From: JAVJRN01 sp040218415
GTDB lineage: Bacteria > Bacteroidota > Bacteroidia > Cytophagales > Cyclobacteriaceae
Assembly (NCBI GenBank): GCA_040218415.1
Contig: JAVJRN010000081.1
Location: forward strand, 124,001 to 188,000
Direction of reading: 5' to 3'
DNA: 64,000 bases
Below the pieces are notes generated by a model, which was given only the letters and a program-made list of their open reading frames with translations, was not told the DNA's origin and ran no database searches. Shown piece after piece: positions 8,345 to 17,504 of this stretch (the stretch's first letter is position 1; the number at the start of each line of letters is the position of its first letter). The translations under genes and the position numbers were made by a program.

Positions 8345-9606
8345 GAGTGCTGAAGAATGTTCACACCAATATTACACTGAAGGCATCTCTTTTTTAAACA
8401 ATACGCTCGATATTGATGAATTAGCGCTTGGGAGTCCAGCGCGTTATCAATTTTCAAGTTTAGCTTTTTCCAATTTTTTGTGATTTTATTTTCCTCTGGT
8501 TTCATGTATGTCAAAAGATCAATAGCCCGCGCATACATCTCTTGATCATCGACATGGTTGGAATATGCACATAGCAGTGGTACACTGGTATTGATCACAA
8601 TATTTTGCCAAGAATTTACGCCAAAATTATTTTGGCCACTTTTGAGAGGTTTCCCAAAATCATAGTGACCATCCCAGTAGCTGGAGGTAGTGCAATTAGG
8701 TGATTTTTTTAAATCGGTCACATTTAGCTGGGTCATCCAACTGAAAATATTTGTATTTGAATGAATGAACCCTGCAAGCTGCGAAAGTCTTACTGAAGGA
8801 AAGTTTGCTGGCCTTAACCGAAGAAATAGCCACTGAGTTTTATGTAATGGCGCTTTGAGACCATATTTAGTTTTTAAAAAATCAAATTCTTTCGATAATT
8901 CTTTTTGATAATCATTCGAGAGGTCTTCCAGAAAACCAGCCTGTCCAAAAATTAATGCTTCAATTTGAAAGATATTATTCGCATGTTTCTTTAATATTCT
9001 AAAAGGGAGAACCTCCGATAGACGAACAAAAGGTTCTTTATTTACCGAGAAGCCCATGTTTCGGCAAAGAAGGCGATAAGCAGTTTCTTCCCAATCTCCA
9101 CCAACTTGTTTCCTTATGTCATTGATTTCCATCGATCTTGACTCCAATCTTCTGGCAATCGCCTGGTCTTTTAATTGAATCCAGGATATGTTTTGGACTT
9201 GATAAGAGGAGCACAGAATATCTTCCGGTTGATTGATATAGTGGCGATAAGCATCCGTTAGGTTTTGGTCGACATAATCCTTTAAGACAAAGGTTGGTAT
9301 AAGTTTTCCGCTTTTATAGTATACCGGTTTATCGATCACCCAAACTACGTGTAAAATGATCTGATCATATTTTTCGTTGGTTTCATGACCGTGCGCAAAC
9401 CAGTCGGACGAACGGTAGTGAATTTCTATTGGGCCATTCCAGACTATATCGGCAATTTTTATTCTAGCTTCCTCAAAGTCGGGACCCGCATGATCATGGG
9501 AGTAGCCTGGTTTGAAAACTATTAACTCCTGACCATCTTCCGTTAATAACGGTCGGCTATTGAACTTTTGGAACTTCCAAAGAAAGTGTAAGAAATACTC
9601 ATCCAT
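8341..9606 (-). CDS. DUF2851 family protein
   Basis: 421 aa from the ATG at 9606 (MDEYFLHFLWKFQ); a start seven codons earlier at 9627 is possible. The pattern HDHAGPDFEEARI, WNGPIEIHYRSSDW and IILHVVWVID in the first 120 residues is the DUF2851 signature found across Bacteroidota. The family has no established function. The Asp/Glu/His-rich N-terminal part resembles a nuclease-type active-site arrangement, but that is only an impression. The C-terminus ends with a Cys pair (KKRCLQCNIG). It lies about 50 bp downstream of pyrF and overlaps the next gene by 4 bp. Confidence 0.85.
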   Translation of the reverse strand: MDEYFLHFLWKFQKFNSRPLLTEDGQELIVFKPGYSHDHAGPDFEEARIKIADIVWNGPIEIHYRSSDWFAHGHETNEKYDQIILHVVWVIDKPVYYKSGKLIPTFVLKDYVDQNLTDAYRHYINQPEDILCSSYQVQNISWIQLKDQAIARRLESRSMEINDIRKQVGGDWEETAYRLLCRNMGFSVNKEPFVRLSEVLPFRILKKHANNIFQIEALIFGQAGFLEDLSNDYQKELSKEFDFLKTKYGLKAPLHKTQWLFLRLRPANFPSVRLSQLAGFIHSNTNIFSWMTQLNVTDLKKSPNCTTSSYWDGHYDFGKPLKSGQNNFGVNSWQNIVINTSVPLLCAYSNHVDDQEMYARAIDLLTYMKPEENKITKNWKKLNLKIDNALDSQALIHQYRAYCLKKRCLQCNIGVNILQHS

Positions 9607-9656
9607 TGAGGTAAGTGTAAGCCTCAATATAAGCGCATTAAATGATATTTGAAAAT

Positions 9657-10475
9657 TTATAACAGATTTTGTAGCATACTCGCCATTTCCAGTTGTAGCT
9701 TTTTAGCCGCTTCAGCTGCTTTTTCAGCGAAGTTCTCATTATTCCCTGCATAAATAATTCCACGGGAAGAATTGACCAATATACCACATTGCTTATTCAT
9801 TCCGAATTTGCAAACAGCTTGAAGGCTTCCGCCTTGCGCACCAACTCCAGGGATAAGTAGGAAATGATCTGGAATTAGCGTCCTAACTTTCAAAAGGCTT
9901 TCAGGCCTTGTCGCGCCAACTACGTACATGGTATTATTGGCATTCCCCCAAGTTGACGATTTTCTGATAACCGATTCAAAGAGTTTTTCCGAAGTATTTT
10001 CCAACATCAAGTCTTGAAAATCGAGTCCTCCGGGATTTGACGTTGCAGCTAAAATAATGACCCACTTTCTATTGAAATTATAATAAGGTGTTACACTATC
10101 TTCTCCCATATAAGGAGATACGGTGATGGAGTCAAAGGACATGTTTTCAAAAAAAGCCTTTGCGTACATATTGGTAGTATTACCAATATCCCCTCTTTTG
10201 GCATCCGCGATAGTAAAAATATTGTCAGGAATATAGTTGACTGTTTTAGATAGGCTATCCCAGCCTTTGCTACCTAAAGCCTCATAAAAAGCAAGATTTG
10301 GCTTATAGGCTACAGAATACTCTTGTGTAGCTTCGATGATTTGCTTGTTGAACTCAAAAATAGGATCATCATATTCAAGCAGATGTTTTGGGATTTTGTC
10401 AAGGTCTGTATCGAGACCCACACATAGAAAGGATTCTTTTTTCTTTATTTGTTCGAAAAGTTGCTGTCGCGTCAT
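9657..10475 (-). CDS. pyrF: Orotidine 5'-phosphate decarboxylase
   Basis: 272 aa, the longer (type 2) form of OMP decarboxylase, which makes UMP in the last step of pyrimidine synthesis. The catalytic array DAKRGDIGNT (D91, K93, D96) is intact. CVGLDTDLDKIP at the N-terminus, VSPYMGEDSVTPYY and LIPGVGAQGG (phosphate loop) are all present. Another pyrimidine gene, pyrD, lies nearby at 13998-15023. It sits 48 bp downstream of the lolA-like gene in the same direction. Confidence 0.96.
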   Translation of the reverse strand: MTRQQLFEQIKKKESFLCVGLDTDLDKIPKHLLEYDDPIFEFNKQIIEATQEYSVAYKPNLAFYEALGSKGWDSLSKTVNYIPDNIFTIADAKRGDIGNTTNMYAKAFFENMSFDSITVSPYMGEDSVTPYYNFNRKWVIILAATSNPGGLDFQDLMLENTSEKLFESVIRKSSTWGNANNTMYVVGATRPESLLKVRTLIPDHFLLIPGVGAQGGSLQAVCKFGMNKQCGILVNSSRGIIYAGNNENFAEKAAEAAKKLQLEMASMLQNLL

Positions 10476-10523
10476 TACATATTAGGTTAGGTTGTGGTGT
10501 TGCTTGACGCTGATTATTGTTTG

Positions 10524-11153
10524 CTACCTGAAATCTACGACTTCCACATTTGGATAATCAGCAGTGTTAAAGACAAACGTACTGGCTGGTACGTCTTTCA
10601 TTGATTTGAAATCTTCAATAATGTACTTGTAAACGTTTCCAGATCGTTCTAAAACAGAGAAACTTTTCAACATGTCGTATTTATCAATGACCATTTTAAT
10701 CTTATAATAGCCTTTATCCTTACTCTCAGGATCAAGTTCAATCATTCGATCACCGAGTTGATTTGAGCCCATCAATATATATTTGAAACCATTTTTATAT
10801 AGGTCAAAGATGTTGTTCATGCTTATTTCTTGCTCTTCAGGATCATTATCAGTGATGACCACTTCGCCCATATCTGCATCATAGCGCCATATTTCTTCTC
10901 CATTGTTGTAGATTTTTTGGCCTGCTACATTCAATAGGTATTGTTCATCCTTTACAATGATTTCGCCAGCTATTGACTCGTTGATGCCGGCACTTTCATT
11001 CGTGAATTGTTGCGTGAAGTCTGCAGAAAACGCCTCGTAACTTTTGTATTTTTTACTTAGATCGTCTAATACTTCTCTCGCTTCAGGGTCATACTGTGCA
11101 AATGACATTTGCGAGCTCAACAGTAAGGAGAATGCTACAATAATATTTTTCAT
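10524..11153 (-). CDS. lolA: LolA-like periplasmic lipoprotein carrier
   Basis: 209 aa with a signal peptide cleaved near MSFAQ-YDPE. The mature protein has the LolA pattern: FSADFTQQF, GEIIVKDEQYLLNVAGQKIYNNGEEIW and DPESKDKGYYKIKMVIDK, building an incomplete beta-barrel. LolA shuttles lipoproteins from the inner to the outer membrane. The gene follows ftsK by 22 bp, an arrangement I know from other Bacteroidota, so both are probably co-transcribed. The Bacteroidota versions are divergent, so detail of function is by family. Confidence 0.85.
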   Translation of the reverse strand: MKNIIVAFSLLLSSQMSFAQYDPEAREVLDDLSKKYKSYEAFSADFTQQFTNESAGINESIAGEIIVKDEQYLLNVAGQKIYNNGEEIWRYDADMGEVVITDNDPEEQEISMNNIFDLYKNGFKYILMGSNQLGDRMIELDPESKDKGYYKIKMVIDKYDMLKSFSVLERSGNVYKYIIEDFKSMKDVPASTFVFNTADYPNVEVVDFR

Positions 11154-11175
11154 TTTCTAATTTATTAATTGTTCT

Positions 11176-13797
11176 TTAGAGGCTTGACAATAATTGTTCC
11201 AAAGAATATTCATCTTGAATTAAAACCTCTCTTGCCTTACTTCCCTCAAATGACCCCACGATACCCGCAGCTTCTAATTGGTCAATAATTCGTCCGGCTC
11301 TATTATAACCTAGTTTCATTTTTCGTTGAATCAGTGAAGTGCTTCCCTGCTGATGCATAACAATAAGCCTTGCCGCATCATCAAAAAGGACATCTCTATC
11401 CGCGAGATCTACTTCGCCAATGGCGCTTCCACCTTCATCTTCACCGACAAACTCAGGCAGCATATAGGCACTATCATATCCCCTTTGGTCTCCAACAAAC
11501 TCTACAATTCTATCCACTTCTGGCGTGTCAACAAATGCACATTGGAGCCTCAGCATCTCAGAGCCAAGCGAAAGTAACATATCTCCTTGTCCAATAAGTT
11601 GATCTGCGCCACCTGCATCTAAGATTGTTCTTGAATCTACTTTAGAGGTCACTCTAAAAGAAAGTCGAGCTGGAAAGTTAGCCTTTATAATACCTGTAAT
11701 CACATTTACCGAAGGTCTTTGTGTGGCTACAATAAGATGAATTCCAATGGCTCGCGCAAGTTGTGCCAATCGAGCAATCGGCGCTTCTACTTCTTTACCA
11801 GCAGTCATCATAAGGTCAGCCAACTCATCAATGACCAATACGATATACGGCAAATATTTGTGGCCTTTTTGAGGGTTGAGTCTTCGGTTAACAAACTTCT
11901 TGTTGTATTCTTTTAAGTTCCTACAACCGGCATCCTTGAGAAGATCGTAGCGCTGATCCATTTCAATACAAAGTGAGTTCAAAGTGTTAATCACTTTCTT
12001 TGTATCGGTAATGATCGCTTCTTCACTGTCAGGAAGTTTTGCTAGAAAATGGCGTTCCAACTTATTGAATAGCGTAAGCTCCACTTTCTTAGGATCTACC
12101 ATGACAAACTTCAGTTGTGAAGGGTGTTTTTTATAGATCAAGCTTGTAATGATCATATTCAAACCAACTGATTTACCCTGACCAGTGGCACCAGCCATGA
12201 GTAAGTGTGGCATCTTGGCCAAATCAGTCACGAAAACTTCATTGGAAATCGTTTTTCCGAGGACTATAGGAAGATCCATGGTGCTTTTCATGAACTTTTC
12301 TGTGGTAATGACAGATTTCACGTCGACCATCTCTTTGTTCTTGTTAGGAACTTCTATACCTATGGTTCCTTTGCCTGGAATAGGTGCGATGATACGAATA
12401 CCGAGGGCGGCCAAGCTTAGCGCGATATCATCTTCAAGGTTTTTGATCTTGGAGATTTTTACTCCAGCTTCCGGTACGATTTCGTAAAGGGTAACTGTTG
12501 GCCCAATGGTCGCCTTAATACTCGAAATACCTATTTTAAAGTTGATAAGCGTTTCAACAATCTTATTTTTATTTTGCTCTAGTTCATCTTTAGATACCTG
12601 AACGTCCCTCACAGGATAGTCAATTAACAATCCGGGTGTAGGGTATTGATATTTTGGTAGATCGAGGGTTGGATCATAATTTTCCATTTGATCTACCCGA
12701 ACCTCTGCGTCAGTTGGGGCAGCTACATCAAAATCAAGACTAGATAAGTCATCATCGTCATCCTTTTCATCTGATATTTTCACATTGAAGTTGGAAGGAA
12801 TATCAAATTCAGGAATTTTTTCATTGATAATAGGTTCCTCAATGTCAAGTTCTAAATCATCTATCGGCTTAGCCTTTCGGGGTTTAGGCTTATTGTCTAT
12901 TTCCCAGCTATTTTCTTCTTCGTTTTCTTCATCTTCAAGTTCTATTTTTTGGCGAGCAGGTTTTTTGCTTTCTGATTCTTTAACTGGCTCGTCGCTCTCG
13001 TCTCTATCTTCAAGTTCAACCTCTTGCTTTACTTGTTGTAGAATAAAATCGAGGGAATTATCTAATTCGGATTTGGAAAGAGATTCTTCTTCAATGTCAT
13101 CGTCATCTTCCTCGATAGTTTCTTTGCTCTCCTCAGATACTTGGCCTTTTTTTCTAAAACGCGACTTCAAGTCGATAAACTTTCCTTGACCAAGGCTAAG
13201 TTGAGTGACATTGAAAAAGTACATATTGAAAGTCACAAAAAGGAACAAGAGAAATAAGGCAGTTCCCCAACCCATGAGGCTATCGAAAATAATGGCTAAT
13301 TCAAATCCAATACCTCCACTCAAAAAGCCCCAAGCCGATATTTCGTCAGAACTTAGTAGAAAATAACCTAGAAACATGCTTATCCAAAGGAGGTAAAACA
13401 AGGTAAATCCAAATGTCTTGGAAATGGAGACGAAATGTTTTTGCCAAATAATTCTATGCCCAATCAAGAAGACGAATGGAGGTATCAATAATGAGGAAAT
13501 TCCAAACCAAAGAAAAATGAAATAGTGAGAAGTTACTGCTCCGATTAAGCCAAACCAATTTTGCACCTCTGCACCAGATGATTTGATATCTGTATTAGTG
13601 GCTGCTTCTACTACGCTTTGGTCTGCCTTTCCTGTGGATAAATAGGAGAGGAAGGCAATGGCTAAAAAAGCTGCTGTCAACAAAGTTGCAAACCCGAAAG
13701 TCAATTGAAACTTTCGATCGCTGAAGAAACTAAGTTGGAGATTGACAGATTTTGATTCTTTTTCGGAGACTTCTTTTCTGTATGTATTTCGTGCCAT
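11176..13797 (-). CDS. ftsK: FtsK/SpoIIIE DNA translocase
   Basis: 873 aa. About four membrane helices lie within residues 28-205. A very acidic linker follows (about 210-370, with EEDDDDIEEES and DEKDDDDDLSS). The motor has Walker A GATGQGKS and Walker B LVIDELADLMM, then a C-terminal winged-helix gamma domain (about 810-870, SLIQRKMKLGYNRAGRIIDQ). It pumps chromosome ends through the septum to XerCD/dif. A xerD-type recombinase gene lies 1.3 kb upstream. Length is normal. The linker's codon composition produces long antisense ORFs that are not genes. Confidence 0.97.
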   Translation of the reverse strand: MARNTYRKEVSEKESKSVNLQLSFFSDRKFQLTFGFATLLTAAFLAIAFLSYLSTGKADQSVVEAATNTDIKSSGAEVQNWFGLIGAVTSHYFIFLWFGISSLLIPPFVFLIGHRIIWQKHFVSISKTFGFTLFYLLWISMFLGYFLLSSDEISAWGFLSGGIGFELAIIFDSLMGWGTALFLLFLFVTFNMYFFNVTQLSLGQGKFIDLKSRFRKKGQVSEESKETIEEDDDDIEEESLSKSELDNSLDFILQQVKQEVELEDRDESDEPVKESESKKPARQKIELEDEENEEENSWEIDNKPKPRKAKPIDDLELDIEEPIINEKIPEFDIPSNFNVKISDEKDDDDDLSSLDFDVAAPTDAEVRVDQMENYDPTLDLPKYQYPTPGLLIDYPVRDVQVSKDELEQNKNKIVETLINFKIGISSIKATIGPTVTLYEIVPEAGVKISKIKNLEDDIALSLAALGIRIIAPIPGKGTIGIEVPNKNKEMVDVKSVITTEKFMKSTMDLPIVLGKTISNEVFVTDLAKMPHLLMAGATGQGKSVGLNMIITSLIYKKHPSQLKFVMVDPKKVELTLFNKLERHFLAKLPDSEEAIITDTKKVINTLNSLCIEMDQRYDLLKDAGCRNLKEYNKKFVNRRLNPQKGHKYLPYIVLVIDELADLMMTAGKEVEAPIARLAQLARAIGIHLIVATQRPSVNVITGIIKANFPARLSFRVTSKVDSRTILDAGGADQLIGQGDMLLSLGSEMLRLQCAFVDTPEVDRIVEFVGDQRGYDSAYMLPEFVGEDEGGSAIGEVDLADRDVLFDDAARLIVMHQQGSTSLIQRKMKLGYNRAGRIIDQLEAAGIVGSFEGSKAREVLIQDEYSLEQLLSSL

Positions 13798-13997
13798 TGG
13801 GTATATTCAATCTGTAAAAGTAATGGACATTTGAAGGAGGGCAAAAAATAGGTGATCATTAAGCGACCCTTCCAAGTATTAATTTATTGATTTTTCAAGC
13901 GCCACATCCTTTAAACTAAGTACTTGATAAGAATAAAAAAAATAAACAACCAAATGGCGTTGCTTAATTTAATACGAATTGGAAGAAGTAACCCGTT

Positions 13998-15023
13998 TTA
14001 ATCCGAGCTGATGGCTTTCAAGATTTCCTTAATTAAGCCAGGTCCTCTGTAAACAAGCCCACTATAAACTTGCACAAGGTTAGCTCCTGCCGCTATTTTT
14101 TCCTTCACATCTTCACCATTTAAAATACCTCCAACCGCGATGATCGGAATAGTAGGATGGTGCGAACGAATGTATTTAACAACAGCTGTAGCGCGTTCTT
14201 TTAACGGTTTTCCGCTCAATCCTCCTGCCCCAATTTCTTCCAAGTCAACATTGGATGTATGGAGACCTTTTCTATCAATGGTGGTATTGGTAGCAATCAA
14301 GCCATCAAGATTGGTCTCATTCGCCATGTCAAGAATATCGTCGAGCTGACTATTGGTCAGGTCTGGCGCAATTTTGAGTAGTATGGGTTTTTTAACTGGC
14401 TTCTGGTTATTCTCATTTTGTACAGCTTTGATTAGAGCCGTCAAAGGTTCTTTATCTTGAAGCTCTCGTAATCCCGGGGTGTTGGGTGAGCTCACATTTA
14501 TGACAAAATAATCTACATAATCATAGAGTGCTTCGTAGCATTTCAGATAATCGTCCACAGCCTTATCATTTGGCGTAATCTTGTTTTTACCAATATTTCC
14601 ACCGACAATGAGGTTTTTCGGACGATTTTTCAGGTTTTCAACAGCAGCATGCATGCCATTATTGTTAAAGCCCATGCGGTTGATGAGCGCTTGGTCTTTT
14701 TTTAACCTAAAGAGTCGTGGTTGAGGATTTCCACTTTGTGCCAAAGGAGTTACCGTCCCAATTTCGATGAATCCAAAACCCATTGCCTCGAATTCATTGA
14801 TAAAGTCCGCATTTTTATCAAAACCTGCCGCCAGACCTACGGGGTTTTTAAAAGTCAGGCCAAATATTGTCTGTGCTAAGTTTTTATTTTCATAACCATA
14901 TATCGACTTGAAAATACTTTTGATGCCTGGTATTTTGAAAATGGACTTTAACAAGCCGGTGGTGAAGTAATGTGCTTTTTCTGCTGGTAATTGGAAGAGT
15001 AATGCTTTGACTAGTTGATACAC
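13998..15023 (-). CDS. pyrD: Dihydroorotate dehydrogenase (quinone), class 2
   Basis: 341 aa. The N-terminal amphipathic helices (residues 1-40) that reach the membrane quinone pool mark class 2. FMN and substrate motifs include PVGLAAGFDKNA, GTVTPLAQSGNPQPRLFRL, INRMGFNNNGM and NVSSPNTPGLREL, with the catalytic serine in Ser178/179. LIATNTT and GGLSGKPL follow. It oxidises dihydroorotate to orotate. It is probably an independent unit: 200 bp lie between its stop and ftsK, and 37 bp separate it from xerD upstream. Confidence 0.96.
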   Translation of the reverse strand: MYQLVKALLFQLPAEKAHYFTTGLLKSIFKIPGIKSIFKSIYGYENKNLAQTIFGLTFKNPVGLAAGFDKNADFINEFEAMGFGFIEIGTVTPLAQSGNPQPRLFRLKKDQALINRMGFNNNGMHAAVENLKNRPKNLIVGGNIGKNKITPNDKAVDDYLKCYEALYDYVDYFVINVSSPNTPGLRELQDKEPLTALIKAVQNENNQKPVKKPILLKIAPDLTNSQLDDILDMANETNLDGLIATNTTIDRKGLHTSNVDLEEIGAGGLSGKPLKERATAVVKYIRSHHPTIPIIAVGGILNGEDVKEKIAAGANLVQVYSGLVYRGPGLIKEILKAISSD

Positions 15024-15060
15024 GACTTTGATTGGCTAAAATGTTTTTTGAACCTCAATA

Positions 15061-15960
15061 TTAACTTCTTGGATGAAATTCTTTGATAACCTGCGCAAGA
15101 TACTCTCTATCGAGATGAGTATAGATTTCTGTCGTTGTTATTGATTCGTGCCCAAGCATTTCCTGGACTGCTCTGAGGTCGGCACCACCTTCGATAAGGT
15201 GTGTAGCGAACGAATGCCGAAAGGTGTGCGGGCTGATCGTTTTGTTCAATTGCGCTTTGAATGCCAAGTCTTTAATGATCAAAAAGATCATTTGGCGGGA
15301 TAGTTTGCTGCCCCTTTTATTCAAAAACAGGATATCTTCATTTCCCTTTTTAATATTCATATGTACGCGCACGTGCTCTTTGTACAATTTTATATGTTTC
15401 AGTGCTTCACGACCGATGGGTACCAGTCGTTCCTTGTTTCCTTTTCCTATGACTCTTAAAAAACCAATATCGTCATAAACATTGCTGATTTTCAATTCAA
15501 TCAATTCGGTAACACGCAAGCCAGAACTGTAGAGTACTTCCAGAATAGCGCGGTTTCTTGTGCCCTCGGGTTTTGACAAGTCAATCTGAGAAAGTACATT
15601 TTCTATTTCATTGAAGTCCAAGGTATCGGGGAGTTTTCGCCCGAGTTTCGGAGCATCCAAAAGTTCACTAGGATCTTTTTCAATAAGCTGCTCGTAATTC
15701 AAAAACTTGTAAAAAGCCTTTATTCCGGAAAGTATTCTGGCTTGCGAATATGGGGACATGCCTAATTCATTGATGTATTCGATGAAATCGATCAGGTCAC
15801 TTTGAGCTATTTTTAAAGGACTCAAATCAGGATTTTTCATTTCAGAAAACTGACTCAATTTCGTAATGTCTCTGATGTAGGCATCCACCGAATTGCCGGC
15901 CAATGACCGTTCCAGTTTAAGATAATTCGAAAATTGTTTGATATAAATATTCCAGCTCAC
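15061..15960 (-). CDS. xerD: XerD-type tyrosine recombinase
   Basis: 299 aa. SAM-like N-terminal core-binding domain (about 1-90) and catalytic domain with the complete set R149 (SSGLRVTEL), K173, H245/R248 (HTFRHSFATH), H271 (MLGHESITTTEIY) and nucleophile Y280. The length is that of chromosome dimer resolvases, not of integrases with extra arms. It resolves dimers at dif with FtsK, whose gene is close by. XerC and XerD cannot be told apart with certainty by eye; XerD is preferred from the LARAVQEMLGHxSITTTEIYTHL-like region. Confidence 0.93.
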   Translation of the reverse strand: MSWNIYIKQFSNYLKLERSLAGNSVDAYIRDITKLSQFSEMKNPDLSPLKIAQSDLIDFIEYINELGMSPYSQARILSGIKAFYKFLNYEQLIEKDPSELLDAPKLGRKLPDTLDFNEIENVLSQIDLSKPEGTRNRAILEVLYSSGLRVTELIELKISNVYDDIGFLRVIGKGNKERLVPIGREALKHIKLYKEHVRVHMNIKKGNEDILFLNKRGSKLSRQMIFLIIKDLAFKAQLNKTISPHTFRHSFATHLIEGGADLRAVQEMLGHESITTTEIYTHLDREYLAQVIKEFHPRS

Positions 15961-16038
15961 TAACTTAAAATTAGTGATAATCAGCTTTTCGGGCGACTTT
16001 TACTTATCAAGTAATCATCAACTAAAGAAATTAATTAA

Positions 16039-16455
16039 ATGAAGCTTGCAATCATCAATGGTCCTAATCTCAATCTCTTGGGTAAAAGAGAACCGGATGT
16101 GTATGGTAATCAGTCATTTGAGGAATACTTGGAAGTGTTGAAGTCTCTGTTCCCCGACATAGAATTCAACTACTTTCAGTCAAATTATGAAGGGGCACTT
16201 ATCGACAAACTTCATGAAGTAGGTTTTAGCTACGATGGGATTATCGTGAATTTGGCTGGTTATACGCACACTTCTGTAGCACTAGCCGACGCGATTGCAG
16301 CAATTTCAACACAGGTAGTAGAGGTGCATATTTCCAATATTCATGCGCGTGAGACTTTTCGAACACACACTTACACCGGCGCAAAAGCAAAAGGTATTAT
16401 TTCAGGTTTAGGTTTGAAGGGTTACGAACTTGCCGTGAGGTATTTTCTGGGTTGA
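16039..16455 (+). CDS. aroQ: 3-dehydroquinate dehydratase, type II
   Basis: 138 aa, typical for AroQ, which forms 3-dehydroshikimate in the shikimate pathway. The motif NGPNLNLLGKREPDVYG carries catalytic Tyr22. NLAGYTHTSVAL contains the substrate-binding Asn. EVHISNIHARETFR contains catalytic His102 and the following Arg. It is divergent from xerD with 78 bp between. Its stop TGA overlaps the ATG of the next gene by one base (TGATG), so the two are coupled. Confidence 0.96.
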   Translation: MKLAIINGPNLNLLGKREPDVYGNQSFEEYLEVLKSLFPDIEFNYFQSNYEGALIDKLHEVGFSYDGIIVNLAGYTHTSVALADAIAAISTQVVEVHISNIHARETFRTHTYTGAKAKGIISGLGLKGYELAVRYFLG

Positions 16456-17504
16456 TGAGAGAGTTTAACTTTTACCCTGGCCCATCAAAGGTTTATCCTA
16501 GTATTTCAGAGGTCATATATGAAGCCTATATGAAAGGAATCATGTCCATTAATCATCGGAGTGAGATGTTTATGGATTTGATGGGCAAGACCAAAGATGA
16601 GCTACGTTCAAAATTGAATATTCCTAAAGGCTATGAGATCGTGTTTTTGTCATCAGCAACTGAATCTTGGGAAGTGATCTCTCAATCGTTGGTGAAAAAT
16701 AAATCTCAGCATTTTTACAACGGAGCATTTGGTGAAAAGTGGTTTGAATATGCTTCACGCATCACTGAGGCAGAAGCGGTATCATTTGATATTCAAGAGC
16801 AGCTGCCTTTAGTCAAGCTCGATCCCAAGTCGGATGTCATTTGCTTGACCCAAAATGAAACGTCCAACGCTACTCAGATAGACCCAGCAATACTCAAAAA
16901 GCTAAGAAAACTGACTAATGCTGTGATTGCGCTAGATGTCACGTCATCTTTGGCGGGTATCCACTTGGACTTGTCTCAGGGAGATGTTTGGTATGCCTCT
17001 GTGCAAAAATGCTTTGGACTACCAGCAGGACTTGGGATTATGATTTTATCACCCAGAGCCCAGAAAAGGGCAGAAGAGATCAATGACAAGAAATACTATA
17101 ACAGCCTACTTCAAGTTTTAGCCAACAGTCGTAAAAATCAAACGCATTACACCCCGAACGTGTTGAATATCTATTTGCTCTACAAAACACAGAAACGAGT
17201 AAAACCTATTGCACTAGTGGGTAAAAAGACACAAAAAAGAGCGGACTATTATTACGACACTTTTAAGGATATTCCAGGATTCGACTATTTGATTCAAAAC
17301 AAAAAAGTCAGGTCTTCAACAGTCATTGCGGTCACACATCAAGATCCAAAATTGGTGATTGATAAAGCTACTGAAAAAAGAATGACCTTGGGCAAAGGCT
17401 ATGGACAGTGGAAAGATGACACCTTTCGGATTGCCAACTTTCCAGCGATCAAAACCTTGGAAATACAGAAACTCATTGCCTTTTTTGAAAAAGATTTCAA
17501 GTAA
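16455..17504 (+). CDS. Class V PLP aminotransferase, SerC-like
   Basis: 349 aa from the ATG at 16455; a TTG one codon earlier is in frame. The pattern NFYPGPSKVYPS, SINHRSEMF, FLSSATESWE and WYASVQKCFGLPAG, with PLP lysine K185, fits phosphoserine aminotransferase-like class V enzymes. It lacks some of the residues I expect in canonical SerC near the start (NFGAGPA). It may therefore be phosphoserine aminotransferase or a related amino-donor enzyme. It is coupled to aroQ by a one-base overlap. Its stop abuts the stop of the convergent TPR gene with no gap (TAATTA). Confidence 0.85.
   Translation: MREFNFYPGPSKVYPSISEVIYEAYMKGIMSINHRSEMFMDLMGKTKDELRSKLNIPKGYEIVFLSSATESWEVISQSLVKNKSQHFYNGAFGEKWFEYASRITEAEAVSFDIQEQLPLVKLDPKSDVICLTQNETSNATQIDPAILKKLRKLTNAVIALDVTSSLAGIHLDLSQGDVWYASVQKCFGLPAGLGIMILSPRAQKRAEEINDKKYYNSLLQVLANSRKNQTHYTPNVLNIYLLYKTQKRVKPIALVGKKTQKRADYYYDTFKDIPGFDYLIQNKKVRSSTVIAVTHQDPKLVIDKATEKRMTLGKGYGQWKDDTFRIANFPAIKTLEIQKLIAFFEKDFK

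Noticed and set aside
12785..13189. A 134-codon plus-strand ORF, Ser-rich, opposite ftsK
   Set aside because: It is the antisense of FtsK's Asp/Glu-rich linker; GAT/GAA codons read backwards give long Ser/Phe-rich frames without stops.
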